Shown here: piece after piece, positions 34,986 to 47,810 of the stretch
Numbering within the stretch: position 1 is the first letter of the stretch
Layout: each line of letters begins with the position of its first letter
Assembly: GCA_031216445.1 (NCBI GenBank)
Contig: CM062218.1
Location: forward strand, 3,646,001 to 3,710,000
DNA: 64,000 bases
Direction of reading: 5' to 3'
Origin: Lateolabrax maculatus
Taxonomy: Eukaryota; Chordata; Actinopteri; Acropomatiformes; Lateolabracidae
Notes under the pieces: generated by a model
Seen by the model: only the letters and a program-made list of their open reading frames with translations
Database searches by the model: none
What the model was told of the DNA's origin: nothing
Made by a program: the position numbers and the translations under genes

Positions 34986-37900
34986 TTATCCAATGAAAAG
35001 TCCACCTGACAAAGACAAAGACACATGAGTTAAATGTTAAAATGTAAGACTTCGGAAACATTTGTATATTGGTTAACAAAAGTTTAGCTGAGGGGTACGT
35101 TTCACTTTTTAAAAGAAACAAATATCTACTTTCCAATGAGAAGAAATTAAATGAAAAGTGTGTTTTTACAGAAGCAGCTGCTAGAGAGTTGAATAATCTC
35201 TACCTGTCACTTCAATGCTGGCTCCGGTGATGTATCGGGAGTCATCTGAAGCTAGAAAGGCACAGACATCAGCGACCTCTGGACGAACACAGCGAGAGGA
35301 CGAGAACACAAACACAAAGTGTTTTTAGTGTTGTTGGGAGCTTACAACAGTACACGTCCTATTAGAAATATCTATGAAATGAGAATGAAGTTCTGCAGTG
35401 AAAAGGAATCAGAGTGTGTTAGACGTCACCGACCCGCAGGCTCTCCCATTCTTCCCAGAGGCACCAAGGACTTCATCTGAAGCACAAACACACACAACAC
35501 TGTTTGATCTGCCAGGGCTTAATGTGGTTGGAGATTTTATTAAAAGGTTAGTTCAACCAAATCCCCCCACCCAACCCAAAAGAAAAACACAAACCCCAGA
35601 CTTAAGTTTAATTTTCTGTGTGTTTTATAGATTTCTCTATATACTGAAAACAAAACAATTCTTTTCCCCATTTTTTGCCACTTTCTTCGTTGTATGGATG
35701 AATTAACCCTTTAATGTTTACTGCAGAAAAATATGCTCACCATGTTTTGAAAAGTGCTATATAAATAAAGGTTATTAGTATTTGAAGGAGGTAAATGTAG
35801 CTGCATTTTAATCTAAAATACAATCAAAAAAACGATTTGTTAAATAGGTGTTTACTGTATTATAGCATGTAAAAATTAAACGTTTACATTTTATTTTGAC
35901 TTTAAATCACACCCAGCAATTTCTGTGTTGCCTTCCTGGCTTTGATAATAATTTGATTAGATTATGTAAACAGCAGTTTAGACGTGAGACATGATTTCAC
36001 TCCTGATAGATGAAGTGTTATTTAATCTGTCTGTATCTGTGCATGCGTCGTACCTTGCTAATAACCTTCTCTGGAACTTTATCTGTCATCGGCGTCGATA
36101 TGAAACCTGGCAGCACACAATTACACCGAATTCCAAACCTGGAGGGAAACAGAAGGAAAATTATTATTATTCCAAATTTGAATGTAAGCAGCTCTAGGTG
36201 TCATGATGTGTTACTGGTGCTTCAGACTCTCCTCACCTGCTCAGCTCTTTGGCAGCGGTCCTGGTTAAACCCTCCACTCCAGCTTTAGAGGCGGCGTAAT
36301 TCACCTGTCCGATGTTTCCCACCTACAAACATTAACCACACAGACCGGAGGATCCAACGCATTAGGTTCTTCATCACCGTTCATGTTTCATGTTACAGCC
36401 AAACTAAAATTCCACCAGAAACCTTCACAGAGGACTGAACAACTAATTTACCAGGTCCTGAAATCTGTGGCTTTCAAACCAACTTTGGCATTCATATTGT
36501 GTTTTAGAATAAAAATATGTTCTTGATGGGAGTTTATTCTTGTATCTTATGTTTTTAAAAATGTTGATCAGAAAGGTTAAAACCACTAACATCGGACAAT
36601 TCCACCGCCACACTTATTGTTGTGGCCTTTCTCGATAAAAACTTAAAACGTTTCAGCTAAATATTAAACCTGTGAAATAGAGATGTAAGCTGGGAGCTCA
36701 CCTTTCCCACAATGCTGCCCACAGTAATGATGGATCCTTTGGGTGCTCCACAGGCCACCAGAGCCTGAGCGACAACCTGAGTGACCAAGAACGAACCCTG
36801 CGAGAGACGCAGGAGGGAAGAAGCCTGAATAAATCACTTCACTCTGTTCTCTGGTCTTCCTTTAAATATGCAGAGCTAACTTTCAGTGTTTCACACAACT
36901 GGAAGAAAGAAATGCATGTGATGTTTTATCTCCACTGGTGTGACTTTTTGTTTGTTAAAGATTTAAAAGTGGGAAAACTGTCTGGAATCAGCTGCAGTTT
37001 GTTTTAGATTTTTTGTGGAGGGAAGCAGTTAAAAAAAACATGTTTTGGCGAAAACTATGTGTTGAAGAGCCACTGATCTCTTGGCGGTGCAGGCTCCAGG
37101 CGTCACGGCTGTGTACCTTTAGGTTGACCTGGATGACTCTGTCAAACTGATCCTCCTCCATGTGGAGCAGGAAGTTGTCCTGGGTGATGCCTGCTGCGTT
37201 CACACACACTGAGGGAGGCTGAAAGTAACGAGTCTGCAGAGGGAGAGGACGCAAAAAGAAAACACGCCAAACGTATGTATTTCTCTGAAAATGTTGCGGA
37301 TTATGACTTTAATAGAAAAACACACCTGTATACTTGTGACCAGCTCCTTCACGCTCTGTTTTGACGACACATCCACCACAGCCGCCATGTGACCCTGTCC
37401 CCTGAGGTCGCCCGGCAGGATCCCCAGGGTCTCGTTGGCCGACTCCCTGCTGATGTCAGCGACCACCACGGAGGCGCCCTCGGAGGCGAAGCGCTGACAC
37501 ACCGCCCGTCCAATCCCACTGCCTCCTCCTGGGTGGGAAGAGAGCAGCTCTGAGTCAGAGTGGCAGGAGCTGAACTTTAGTCCAGAGGTTCAGGTGCAAT
37601 CAGGTGAGATAATCATATTACTTGTCCACTGCTTTTATTCTGCTTTATATCCATTTTATTCTGTCAATCCTGTCTACGCTGTTCAATATGTTTACACACA
37701 CGTGTTTTGTAATTGTAATTTTTCCTGTGTGGTATGTTGTATTTTTGTATTCATGTTGTATTTTTGTTAGCAACTTGGTGGCATAAAAAACGACATTTTG
37801 TTCCTGTGTACTTTGTATGTGGATGATTGATAAACATTTTAAAACAATTAACATCCATTTGTACTAAAAATAAAATAATAAGCACTCAAACGCAGCTCTT

Positions 37901-38774
37901 GGCTTCATTCTTGCATATCAACTGATTTTGTTCAACATTCATCGTTTTAACTATTCTGATCGATTTTGTGTATTTGTACTGTATCATATAAAGTTTACTG
38001 TTGTTATTCTGCCTCCCTGCAAACTGAACTTCCAGTAACCAAAACTAAAGTAAATGGATCTTCAGCGTCCAGTGTTTGGAGTTGGAAATTTAAGAGGACA
38101 AATTATGCTTTATCATTTATATCAGAGCTAAAATTATGAATCAATTAGTCAATTAAAGGAATTCAATGAACAACTATTTGTATCATTGATTAATCATTGT
38201 ATTGATCAGTCTCCAATGTGTGAGGACTGCCTGTCTCTCTGTTTTATATGATTGTAAAGTGAACATATTCGGCGTGTCCAAGAGTCAAAATATTTTGACT
38301 CTGGGACACATTTTTCACAGTTTTCAGCCTTTAACTAGACAAAACGATGAATCCAGATAAAAACTGACTGATCAATCGATGATTTGAAAAAATCGTTGCA
38401 GCTCTGATCAATATTATTTATGGACTCAAGCCAATGTATTAATGTATGGAGCCAAAGTACCTCTATGTTCAAATTATGGAATTTATATCAGCCCTGATCC
38501 GGGTGGAACTACTTTTTGTTGGATTTAACTTAAAGCTAAACCCAAAATCTCGCTAACTCATTGTGAGTTAGAAGAAGAAAACAAAACATACTTTAACTTC
38601 CACGAGGTTAATCAATAGTTAACATTTACCAGTCGGTACTTCGCTAAAGATTGACGACAAACACACAACGTTAAATAAATCCTGCAGAGACAAGACACTA
38701 AACGATCGATGGTAAATAATGAACTTACCTGTGACCAGCGTCAACCTTGATATGAGTCTTGCGGGCGCCGCCAT
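34986..38774 (-). CDS. hsd17b8: Hydroxysteroid 17-beta dehydrogenase 8 / mitochondrial ketoacyl-ACP reductase alpha subunit
   Basis: Short-chain dehydrogenase that oxidises 17-beta-hydroxysteroids and, paired with CBR4, serves as the NADH-dependent 3-ketoacyl-ACP reductase of mitochondrial fatty-acid synthesis (family knowledge). Exons: 38774-38729, 37528-37326, 37233-37117, 36797-36702, 36322-36237, 36138-36054, 35476-35434, 35278-35204, 35005-34986. All phases agree and give 256 residues (human about 261). Visible SDR residues: TGGGSGIG at 15-22, Asp40 after strand 2 (NAD preference), NAAG at 95-98, Asn120, catalytic Ser150, Tyr163 and Lys167 (YAASK), and the C-terminal VTGGLFIG. An upstream in-frame ATG at 38819 would add 15 residues; I chose 38774 because the protein then begins like its relatives. 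Exon 6 could also use a donor 12 bases earlier (after VPEK); the longer form matches the family length. The exon 7 donor is weak. Confidence 0.93.
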
Positions 38775-39710
38775 CTTTTTTTCCGCTTCCTGTGTTGTTG
38801 TAGTTCTCAGTTTGTCCACAGGAGGGCGCCAAAGGACGGCGTGTGTTCAGTGGAGGCTTCGTCCTAAAAAGGCAAAATAAATAAATACAAAAGAAATACA
38901 TAAAGATTCATTCATTTTTAACTCTACCTGGTTAATAAAATTATATATATATATATATATATATCTGTTAGCCTACATTCTGGGATTAGTCCTAATTAAA
39001 GTTGTACAAACCTGGACAAAGATTCAGATTGAAAAAGTCAAACGTAAAAGTTAGTTTACTAGTCTTGAAAGAGAAGAAAAAAATACTTCTCCAAACTTCT
39101 CATGTTTTAATGTTTTTATTTTAATAGCATCCATTTTATGTTACGCAGTCCAAATCCAGAATACCAGAAATTATCACTACACTGGACACACGTCTTTATA
39201 TTGGATTCTTCTATTTCACATTAATACCTTCATGGAAAAATTAAAAAATAATATAATTTTTTTGTACTAATTTCTGGTATTTATTTGGAGTCACTGTGTT
39301 GCGTTACATGGAGGCTACTGAAGAAAAAGCCATTATTTTTTATTTAAATACTTATAAAATATATAAATTACACATCAGCAATCTAAATAGGTGTGCTACA
39401 TGAAATCAATTTAGTATGATTGTTTTATCATAATTTTCACTAATATTGTCCAGTCAGCATTAATTGAATAAAATAATAATTAGCTAAATAATATTTTATT
39501 TTATGTATTAATCTAATAACTCCATGATCCATCTGCATCTACATGCACATACATTATGTTGCATATTCAATTTTGAATTTATTCATAAATGTCTTTTTAT
39601 TTTAATGTTTTTTGATTAAAGTTGTTTCAATTTATCATCATGACAAATACTTTTTTTTTTGTCATGTGTGTGTTTTGGTTTTAATTTATAACTGGTGGCT
39701 ATAATGAATA
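38499..39710. repeat. Block R of the intact gene (parental copy)
   Basis: Exon 1 region and about 900 bases upstream of the complete hsd17b8, matching the R blocks at 31245 and 32921. It includes an AT run at about 38941-38964 and the third palindromic element at about 39130-39320. Confidence 0.9.
38767..38792 (-). promoter_or_regulatory. hsd17b8: hsd17b8 core promoter motifs at the start codon (YY1 and ETS type)
   Basis: AAGATGGCGGC (- strand, 38777-38767) is a YY1-type motif that contains the start codon. Just upstream lie tandem GGAA cores (CAGGAAGCGGAA, 38792-38781). This arrangement is typical of TATA-less housekeeping promoters with short 5' UTRs. The same motifs are kept in the two copies at 31581 and 33071. 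Binding is inferred. Confidence 0.5.
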
Positions 39711-40919
39711 AGTTACATGGAGCAGAAATTTGGCAGTAATGTAGTTGTCACTAAATCACAGTGGCTGAACTTTCTGCAGAACAGGAGACAGCTCAGTGTT
39801 TCGACTGAGCACTATTGCCAAGAACTGATCCTGTTGCTTGGTAACTTCTGACTTAGCTTCATCTGATTTTCACAGTATTATCTTGCAAAAGAAGTGAGTA
39901 CAAGACTGATGGATGTGCAGACCTAATGTATCGACAGCAAACAATAAGGCACAAACAGTACATGCACACAGACATCCACTAATGTCTTTATATGTCATGC
40001 CTGCCAGCAATATAACATCAATAAAAAAGCTGCATGTATCAGAAATGTTGTCATCGTAATTTGTATACTCTGATTTTGTCTGTTCTGTGCATGCGACTTT
40101 TTATAGTATGTCTGTCTGTCCTGGGAGAGGGATCCGTCCTCTGTTGCTCATCATGAGATTTCTTCAATTTTTTTCCTGTTAAAACATTTTTTGGGGAGTT
40201 TTTCCTTATAACAACCAAGGGTCTAAGGACGGAGGGTGTCGTACACTGTAAATATTGTAAAACCCCCTGTCGTAAAGTGTGATTTATGATTTCTCTAAAT
40301 AAAATTTGACTTTGACTTGATTTGCAGTGTCTTACCTCACCAACAACAGAGAGACGGGAAGCAGCTCCACAGGGACAAAGATAGAGGATTTGGGAGACGT
40401 TCTCTCTTCTCTCCACAGAAATGATTAGAATAAACATGAGAGTGAAGTTAAAACAAACACCCAAGCTTCATCCGTCACTATGTAAGAGACAAATCAGGTG
40501 AAAGTCCATGAAACTCATCCAGCAGGGACGATTTGTCATTTATTCTTGTTAATGGGTGTCCAAAAACCAGCCTGTTCACATTTCTATTAACATATTTTTC
40601 TACTGATACATCAGCAATTTAAACCATACATGATATGAACATGAAATGTACACAAGTCATATGTGATTGAATTAGTGTTTTTAAAAAACAAAAGAAAAAG
40701 AGATTATCACTTCTAATCTCAATGACTGCGCCCCTTTTAACAGTAAAAACTATTCATTTTTATACATTTTGTAACAGTAGATGTCACTGTTTCTCAAGGT
40801 TTTCTCATCTCAAGTCACGTAAAATCCTCCTCACAACTCGTTTGAGCTCAGTTTTTTTCCCAAACTACATAATCTGTAAATAAAACATTCCCCCAGCCAG
40901 TGAAAAGATGAACATGTCT
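39711..40919. other. Spacer between hsd17b8 promoter and brd2 3' region
   Basis: Nothing coding is recognised. It contains one dispersed repeat (40110-40320) and otherwise AT-rich unique-looking DNA. Confidence 0.5.
40110..40320 (+). repeat. Teleost dispersed repeat
   Basis: TCTGTCCTGGGAGAGGGATC followed by the TTTTTCCTTAT, GGGTCTAAGGACGGAGGGTG and AAATAAAATTTGACTTTGAC segments is a sequence I recognise as a very common interspersed repeat of fish genomes, ending in a retroposon-like tail. The exact family name is uncertain. Confidence 0.6.
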
Positions 40920-43087
40920 CAGTTTATTTATGTACATATGTTCAGATGACACAATGGAGTCAAGTACAGAGGCATTTAGATTTCTGACAAACTTTAGAAA
41001 AGTAAGACTGACAAATTTGGAGTATTTTGTTGCAGAACAGGAACCCAACAAAGAAAAAGCTCGACTAAGGTACTGAAGAAAAAACAAAAACATGCTCAAA
41101 GATTGAGACTGTAAAATATGTACACTTCTACAATCCTGACAGTTAAACGGTGCATATTTCATAGAGTAGACTGCGATTTAAAAGCTCTTGATTACTTTCA
41201 GTATAATGAAAAAAGTATCTCCATTCAAATTCCCTCTAAATAAATAATCAGTTTCAAACAAAGTTCTCCAACCTCAAGCCATATCTCAGCGATTTTGAAA
41301 GAACAAAAAATTATACACACCTTACCTAAAATCACAAAATTGTTTAGTAGTACCACCAAACAAACAGTGCATTGTTATTACTCACAACATTAAAACCATC
41401 TTTTTTGTCTACTGGTTAAACTGACTGCTGGATCCCAAAATTCAAGAAGCCACTTGCACATTTTCACCAGCCACATCACTTTTCTGTAAAAATAAAAGAT
41501 TGTTGTTTACCTGCCAAAGAGGCTAAAAGGTGGGAAAATCTCACAGTCCACAACCTAAAGTTGCTGGTGAGAACTTCCCAACCTGGTATTACTAATGCTT
41601 TTAATCACACAAATAAGTAAACTTAAACAACTCAGTGAATACACAGAGAAAAAAAACAAACAAACACTTTCAGCTGCCGTAGATCTCAAAGGCCAAATTG
41701 TTTGAAAAACAAAGCATTTTTGCTTTTGTGACATCATGGTGTTCAGACGTGATGGCCCATGGGAAATAAAAATCCTAATGCTTCAACTACTTGAATAAAA
41801 TATCAAACGTAAGAATCAGCAACAATTTTTCCTTTTTTTTGCAACTTCAAATACGAGTCTAGTCATGTTTTGTGACTTAAAAGTCAAAACAGACCTTAAA
41901 AATCAGAAGAAATCAAAAAGAACCAAGATGTTATTTGGGCACAGGTGAGTGGACAAGACACGTCCTCACAATTTATTAGCAGATTGGTCACAAGAAGAAA
42001 AAAAAGCAACACGTTTACAGAGAAATGGATGAAAAAAAAAAAAAAAAAAAAGACAGCACACATGGGAACAGAAATATTTATGTATAAACTGATGTGTAAC
42101 TATGTCACATTTCTGTACAGTGGCCAACCCTTTCAAACAAGTACATGAGTACACAAGGATGCAGTAAAGTAGTACATGAGTATGCGGTTGTTTGTCAGCT
42201 CCTCTGTATTGCATGCAATCTGTATTCTACTGAACCAAGGTGCTTCTGCGTGCAGACTGATTTTCAACGCCTGCGTCAAAACTATGAGGAACTTCACAAG
42301 GCTGCACTTGTGGTGCCGGATCTCACACTCACTCATGTGCATGCAAACACATACGTGACACATTCATACAGACACGCACACAGACACACACAGACAGACA
42401 GACAGACAGACAGACACACAGACACGCACACAGACACACACGTGTTTCCCCTCTACCTTCTGTCAATCAAGAAAAAATCTAAACAAAAACTAAAACAACT
42501 CCGCCCACACCAGTTCATCTTTCCCAGAATGAGGGAATAAATTAGCTCCATAAAATGCTTCTTTATAAAAGAAAAATAGATATTTATATAACTGTACACC
42601 TTATCTATACAGCATAAAGACAGGGAGCACGGGAAGAAGGGAAATAATCTCCAGAAATAAGACAGATTCTGGCTCTAGCACCCTTATCCCTCCAACGCAT
42701 GCGTCACTCTTCTCTTTTTTTTTTTTTTTAACCCCCCCCCTCCCCCTGCAGGACATGGAGCATCCCTCGCTCTGCCCAATGAGGCCAGTTCCCCAGAGAA
42801 CGGCAGGACTTTAAAATGTTTCCTCTCTTTCCATCCGTCCTCAACGTTTCTGTGTCCAGGACAGGATTGGATGAATGAGCTGAGCGCAGGGAAAAGCCCC
42901 ATCTCTCTTTCTTGGTTTGACGCTTGTTGGGTCGGACCAATTCTGCCTTGTGCTGGTCTCATCTGATCCGTCCTGCGGCTCCATCGTCAGTAGCTCTACT
43001 GCAAGTTCAGTCCATTTGGTGGGAAGTGAAACACCCAGGGGCCCCTTATGTGACCCTTTCGAACCCCCCCTCCCGCCCCCGCCTCTC
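40920..43087 (-). other. Probable brd2 3' UTR and downstream flank
   Basis: Non-coding DNA after the brd2 stop. AATAAA hexamers on the - strand near 41969 and 40922 are candidate poly(A) signals. It includes an A20 run (42032-42051), a CAGA/CA microsatellite (42367-42442) and a T/C-rich tract (42715-42745). Confidence 0.45.
42367..42442. repeat. CAGA/CA microsatellite
   Basis: Alternating CACA and CAGA units with a pure CAGA core at about 42391-42414. Confidence 0.9.
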
Positions 43088-46000
43088 TCAGCCGGAGTCT
43101 GAGTCGCTTGTGTCCGAGGATGAGGAGGAAGAGGACGATGAAGAAGAGTCTGAGGAGGAGCTACTGGCGCTGAGGCGTGACGGCTGGGTGTGCTGCTCTG
43201 TTGCGGGTTTCTCTGCTGGATAAAACGAAAACACACCATCAAGACCAAGTGGTGCATAAACATACAAGAGATAAAGAAACTTAAAACATTTAATCTTCTA
43301 ATATCACCACAACAGAAAAACGCTGCAACTCCGGTATAAAACAGTTGTATCTAAAATGTCTTATAAGAATATATTCTTTTTATTAAAAAGGTGACAAAAG
43401 TAATTTTGTACATGAATCTGAAGACTTTTCTTATTGATATTAAATGATTTTCAGCCCCAACACTGTGCTCTTTAGGGTGACAGTACGGAGGACTTACGTT
43501 TGGTCTTAGCAGGCTTCTTTCCAGAGTTGAGCTGACCACTGACGTCCATCAGCCTTCGCTCCAGCTCCATTTGTTTCTCCAAAGCGAGCTCTTCCCGGGA
43601 CTTGCCAGCAATGTTGTTTTTACTTGCTGCATAGAAACAGACAAGTAACGATATCAATAAAACTAGCCTGCTGTACTGCACTATCAAAGATCTATAGCTG
43701 AGAGATCACACTTAGCACTCCGAGGCTACTGCTTAGCTGTAGTGTTTTATGTAGTGAAAAGGCCCCAACAACACTGGGGCTCAGAGTTTCTCTTATAGAA
43801 GAATCTTGTACTGATTGCCATGCCGTGTTTAAACAATACAGTGGGCACGAACAGGCAACTAGACTAGACTTAACATTAGTGAGAGCATAAACCTTTAATT
43901 AAAAAAGTAAAAAATCTTTTGATTGTGGACATAGAACAGCATTTTGTTTGTGATCTCTTCCTTCCATTCTACTAACCATATGGCTTTCGAGGCTTCTTCC
44001 TCAGACACGTCATGACGTATCTCTCCAACTCCCGCAGCGTCGATGGTTTCAGTGTCTCAAAGTCTATCTCGATCTCCTCTGGGTTGGTGTCTCGGAGCGA
44101 GGGCTCACGGGACTGGATGATGTAGACGACGCGACCCAGCTTCTCGCCAGGCAGCTTGTTGATGTCCAGGCTGAGCTGACGCTTCTCATCATACGACATG
44201 GGCGACGTCTCCTCCTCTTCATCAGAGTCGAAATGACTCACTATGGGTTCGTGGACCGGCTGAGGCACACTAAAGGTCATGCCGCCCTTTTTGGATCTGG
44301 TGGAAGAGCGTAGTGGAGCAGACACAGGGAGTTAAAACATGACAGGGATATTTTAACCCACAACATAATACGACAAAACATAATAAGCTGACATCACATC
44401 ATATGACTTGTATGAATATTTTTTTCAATTCTAACTCTATTCTAATTCTAAATACTTATTTTGAACCACAATAACTATTTGTAAATCTTGTATATCTCGC
44501 ATTTTGTCTGACTTCCTTCTAGAGCAACGCCCTTTTGGGGCATTTTCCACATGTCCTAGCAAATACAGCATGAACCACATGCTTTCAATTCCAACATTGT
44601 CCAGTAGGTGTCAGCACTCACTTGCTCTTGTTGTTTTTCTTGCTTGGTGCCTTCTTAATCGGCACTACAGGACAGCCCGGTGCTCCTCGGTTGGTCTTGG
44701 CTTTGGGAGTCTTGGTGATCTTGGGGGCCTTGGCCGGTTTAACAGGCGGCAACTCTTCCTCTATCCTTCGATGCTTCTCTTTCTCTACCTTTTTCTTCTT
44801 TTTCTTGTCCTTCTTCTCTTTCTTTTTCTTGGGTTTGACGATGGGGCCCTGGGAGAGTGCAGTGAGCTGCTCGTGGACGGCTTTTAGCTGAAGGGAGAAA
44901 GAGAGACAGATTTGTCAATGGAATACTGAGGACAGGATTCAGTAAAATTACAATATCACAAAAACTTGTATATGAACATCTTTGTGAATCTGTTTCCTGC
45001 TCTCGTGGGTGCATATACACTGGAGTACACACCTGTTCCTGCAGCTCTGCCAGCCTGTTTGCCCTCTCCTCCTCAGAGTCAGAGCTGGGGCTGCTTTCGC
45101 TCTCCTCGCTTTCACTGCTGAGCTCGCTCTCAGATGACGATGAGGAGGAGGACGAGGAAGACGAGGAGCTAGGGGGTGCTGGAGGCTCATCTGGCATCTT
45201 CGCAAAGCAGAACTCGAAGACATCCTAAAAGGATTAAACAGTATGTGAGTGAGCCAGTTTAAAAAACAAGAACACTGTGATGATTTAAGGCCGATAACAG
45301 TGAAGCAAAGAGGAGTTATGCTTTTGCAAAAGCAATTAACTATGTACAATTATTATAAATCATATCACTGGAATAAGTACATTACCTGGAGTTTTCTGGC
45401 CATGGCCACGACGTCATGATCAGGGGGGTTGTACTTGTAGCAGTTGGAGAACATCAGTCTGACATCAGCAGAGAATTGTTGGGAGTCACGATATTCTCTG
45501 CCGTCCATCTTCCGCTAAAGACAATAAGAGAGAGGACATTTTAGCCACAAATACTGTATTGAAAAATACCTGACAGATGTTGACAGTTTTGTGTATGTGT
45601 GTCCTAAGACAAGTACCTTGATGGTGCTGAGGTCCATGGGTTGCTTAATGATGTCATGGTAGTCATGAAGACCAAGTGTTGAGGCATCAACAGGCTTGTA
45701 AAACGGCCAGGCGTACGCTGCGTGCTTCTTTGACAGCAGCTCCTTCAGGACCCCATTGCAGTAGCGCAGCTGGGGGCTTAGCTTGCTGCGGCGCACTGGT
45801 GGTGGCACCATGGAATCTGGTAAATCCTTCTTGGGGGGCTTGATGGGTCGTCCACTCACTCCTCTCCTGCTCCCCCCTGCTGCTTTGGTACCCATCATGA
45901 CCGTTCCACAGCCCATACCCATACTCATACCCATGCTCATCCCCATGCCCATGCCCTGGCTGAGGCCTTGGTTCATCCCCATGCTGGAGTTGTGGTCCAC

Positions 46001-47810
46001 CCCCAGAGAAGTGAGTGTGAGCGGGGAGTCATGCCCGCCGCCCATCCCCAGGCTGATGCCGCTGACGCCCATGGTGCTCATGATGGGCATGGCAACAGTG
46101 GTTGGGGTGGTGGTGTCTGCTTTCCTCTTCACACCTTTTTTCTGTGGTTGAAGAAAAGATGATGGAAAGGGTGAGTCAGAGAAGGGTGTTTGGTCTGTGG
46201 CCTTCATCAACTCTATTTAAAATACAAAATGTATAGTAAAACAATTACCTTGGTGGTGGGCTGTGTGGGAGGCAGACCCGTAATGGAAGGGAGGCTTTGT
46301 TCAGTTTGAAGGGAAGGGGGTAGGCTCTTGGACAAAAGTGTCTGAGGAGGGGTAGAGAGGATGGAGTCAGGTGTTTCCGGGGTGGGAGGTGAATATGCCG
46401 ACTGGGACACAGCCGGGACCTGATGAGCTGTTGTCACTCCTCCAGAGACTGGAAGAGAGCAGGTGAGGATATGAGGAGAACATAAGGAAGGCAGATTCAC
46501 AAAAACAAATATTCAGTAAAATGATTGATGCATTTGTGTGTATTCATTTTTTTGAAAGGTTATATGCATGAACGTAATGTATGATGATTGCAGGCTTGAG
46601 CCGTATTAGCCTTTGCACCCAGTGCTGACCTGCATTACCTCTGCCTTTTCTGCCGGGTTTGCCTGGTTTGCTCCGCGGAAGGGGAGCAGGCAGTTCTTCC
46701 TCATCCTGAGGCATCTGAGCCACTTTCTGCAGGAATGCCTTCTCCAGAGACTGGGCCATCAGTACTATGTCATCCGTAGGCTACAGAGGAGAGCATGTGT
46801 ACAAAATGATTACAACAGTAGAAAGTTTCAGTTTTATGTTGTTTTAAGTCAAGACTTAATACAATAAGTAAGAATGGCTAGCTTCCCAAAAATCCCCAAA
46901 AACAACATATCTCCGGTTTAACATCTATGTGTACACAGGTTTGCAGCTGGCATGAAACATTATTCTTGCCAGGATGTCACACACTTTTTCAGACACTTCT
47001 GTGCAAGCGTGACACAAGTCTTACCTTGTTATAAATGTAGCAATTGGTGAACATGGTGTTGAAGTCCTGCATGCATTCACTGGCACTGCGGTAGTAGTTA
47101 TTTTCTAGTCTTTTCTTAATAGTGCCCATATCCATGGGGGTTTTGATGATCCTGTGATAGTCCTGTAAGGCGACAGACACACTTTAAGGACAACAAACAC
47201 TGACCACTACGTCTCAAAATTACCTTTTGACCAATTAAAACATAATAAGAAAATACCTTCTGTTAGATAAGTGGCAAGAGAGTAGGGGACTGTTTTTGAA
47301 CAGGACTGGTAAAAGCTTATTACAACAAAACCTGTTCTTAGACTGAATTAATCTTTATTAATAACTTCCACACCCCCCACCTAAAACCCCAGCAGTGATA
47401 CACATCGTTAAAACTTCGGTTTTGCTGCATTTTGTTTTGTGGAAAGGACTGAGGTTGCGGAAATATTATATTATAAAACAATATCCTTATTTTATATTAT
47501 CTCATCATAATTATTTCACACATTCACTCACAGGCAGGCTGAGCTTTGCCGCGTCGACTGGTTCATGGAAGGGCCAGGCAAAGTGGTGCCTCCACAAAGA
47601 CTTGAGCAGGACTTTCTGTAGGAACTGAAGTTGGTTGGTCATCCTCCCCTGCCGGCTGGGGTCTTTCACCGGGGGCTGCGGGGGTCCCGAATAGGCCATC
47701 TGATTGAGGGGGGGCATCCCAGGACTCTCAAAGCCCTCATAGAGAAGTGAAGGTTTTCGGATGCGTTTTCCGGCTGCGCCAGAACCCTGGTCCATCGTTG
47801 TGACTCCCAT
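43088..47810 (-). CDS. brd2: Bromodomain-containing protein 2 (BET family)
   Basis: BET chromatin reader that binds acetylated histone tails and supports transcription elongation. Coding exons: 47810-47532, 47162-47025, 46780-46639, 46448-46249, 46141-45617, 45514-45386, 45224-45033, 44887-44622, 44296-43977, 43626-43498, 43215-43088 (815 residues; human 801). Order: KRIRKPSLLYEGFESP (BRD2-typical), bromodomain 1 (WPF 79-81, acetyl-lysine Asn138), a Ser/Thr/Pro then Met/Gly-rich linker, bromodomain 2 (WPF 398-400, Asn457), a Ser/Glu acidic tract, a Lys-rich basic block, the ET domain (about 656-735, SYDEKRQLSLDINKLPGEKL) and the BRD2-type tail SRLSASSSSSDS...SDSDSG. The ATG at 47810 sits 28 bases inside an exon with acceptor CTCTACAG; MDQ at 47795 is an alternative. 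Teleosts have two brd2 paralogues; linkage to hsd17b8 suggests brd2a. Confidence 0.96.

Larger units (their letters stand above)
33802..35396. repeat. Duplicated block Q, copy 2 (3' part of intact hsd17b8)
   Basis: Matches 29594-31227. This copy belongs to the complete gene and contains its exons 8 and 9 and its 3' UTR. Confidence 0.95.

Noticed and set aside
36066..36070. Earlier donor for hsd17b8 exon 6 (after VPEK)
   Set aside because: It would remove four residues (VISK) that align with the human protein. The donor at 36053 restores family length and is equally in phase.
40051..40464. 137-residue - strand open frame
   Set aside because: It is mostly the complement of a recognised dispersed repeat at 40110-40320.
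44504..44891. Leu/Phe-rich + strand frames at 44.5-44.9 kb
   Set aside because: They are the antisense of the Lys-rich brd2 exon 44887-44622.
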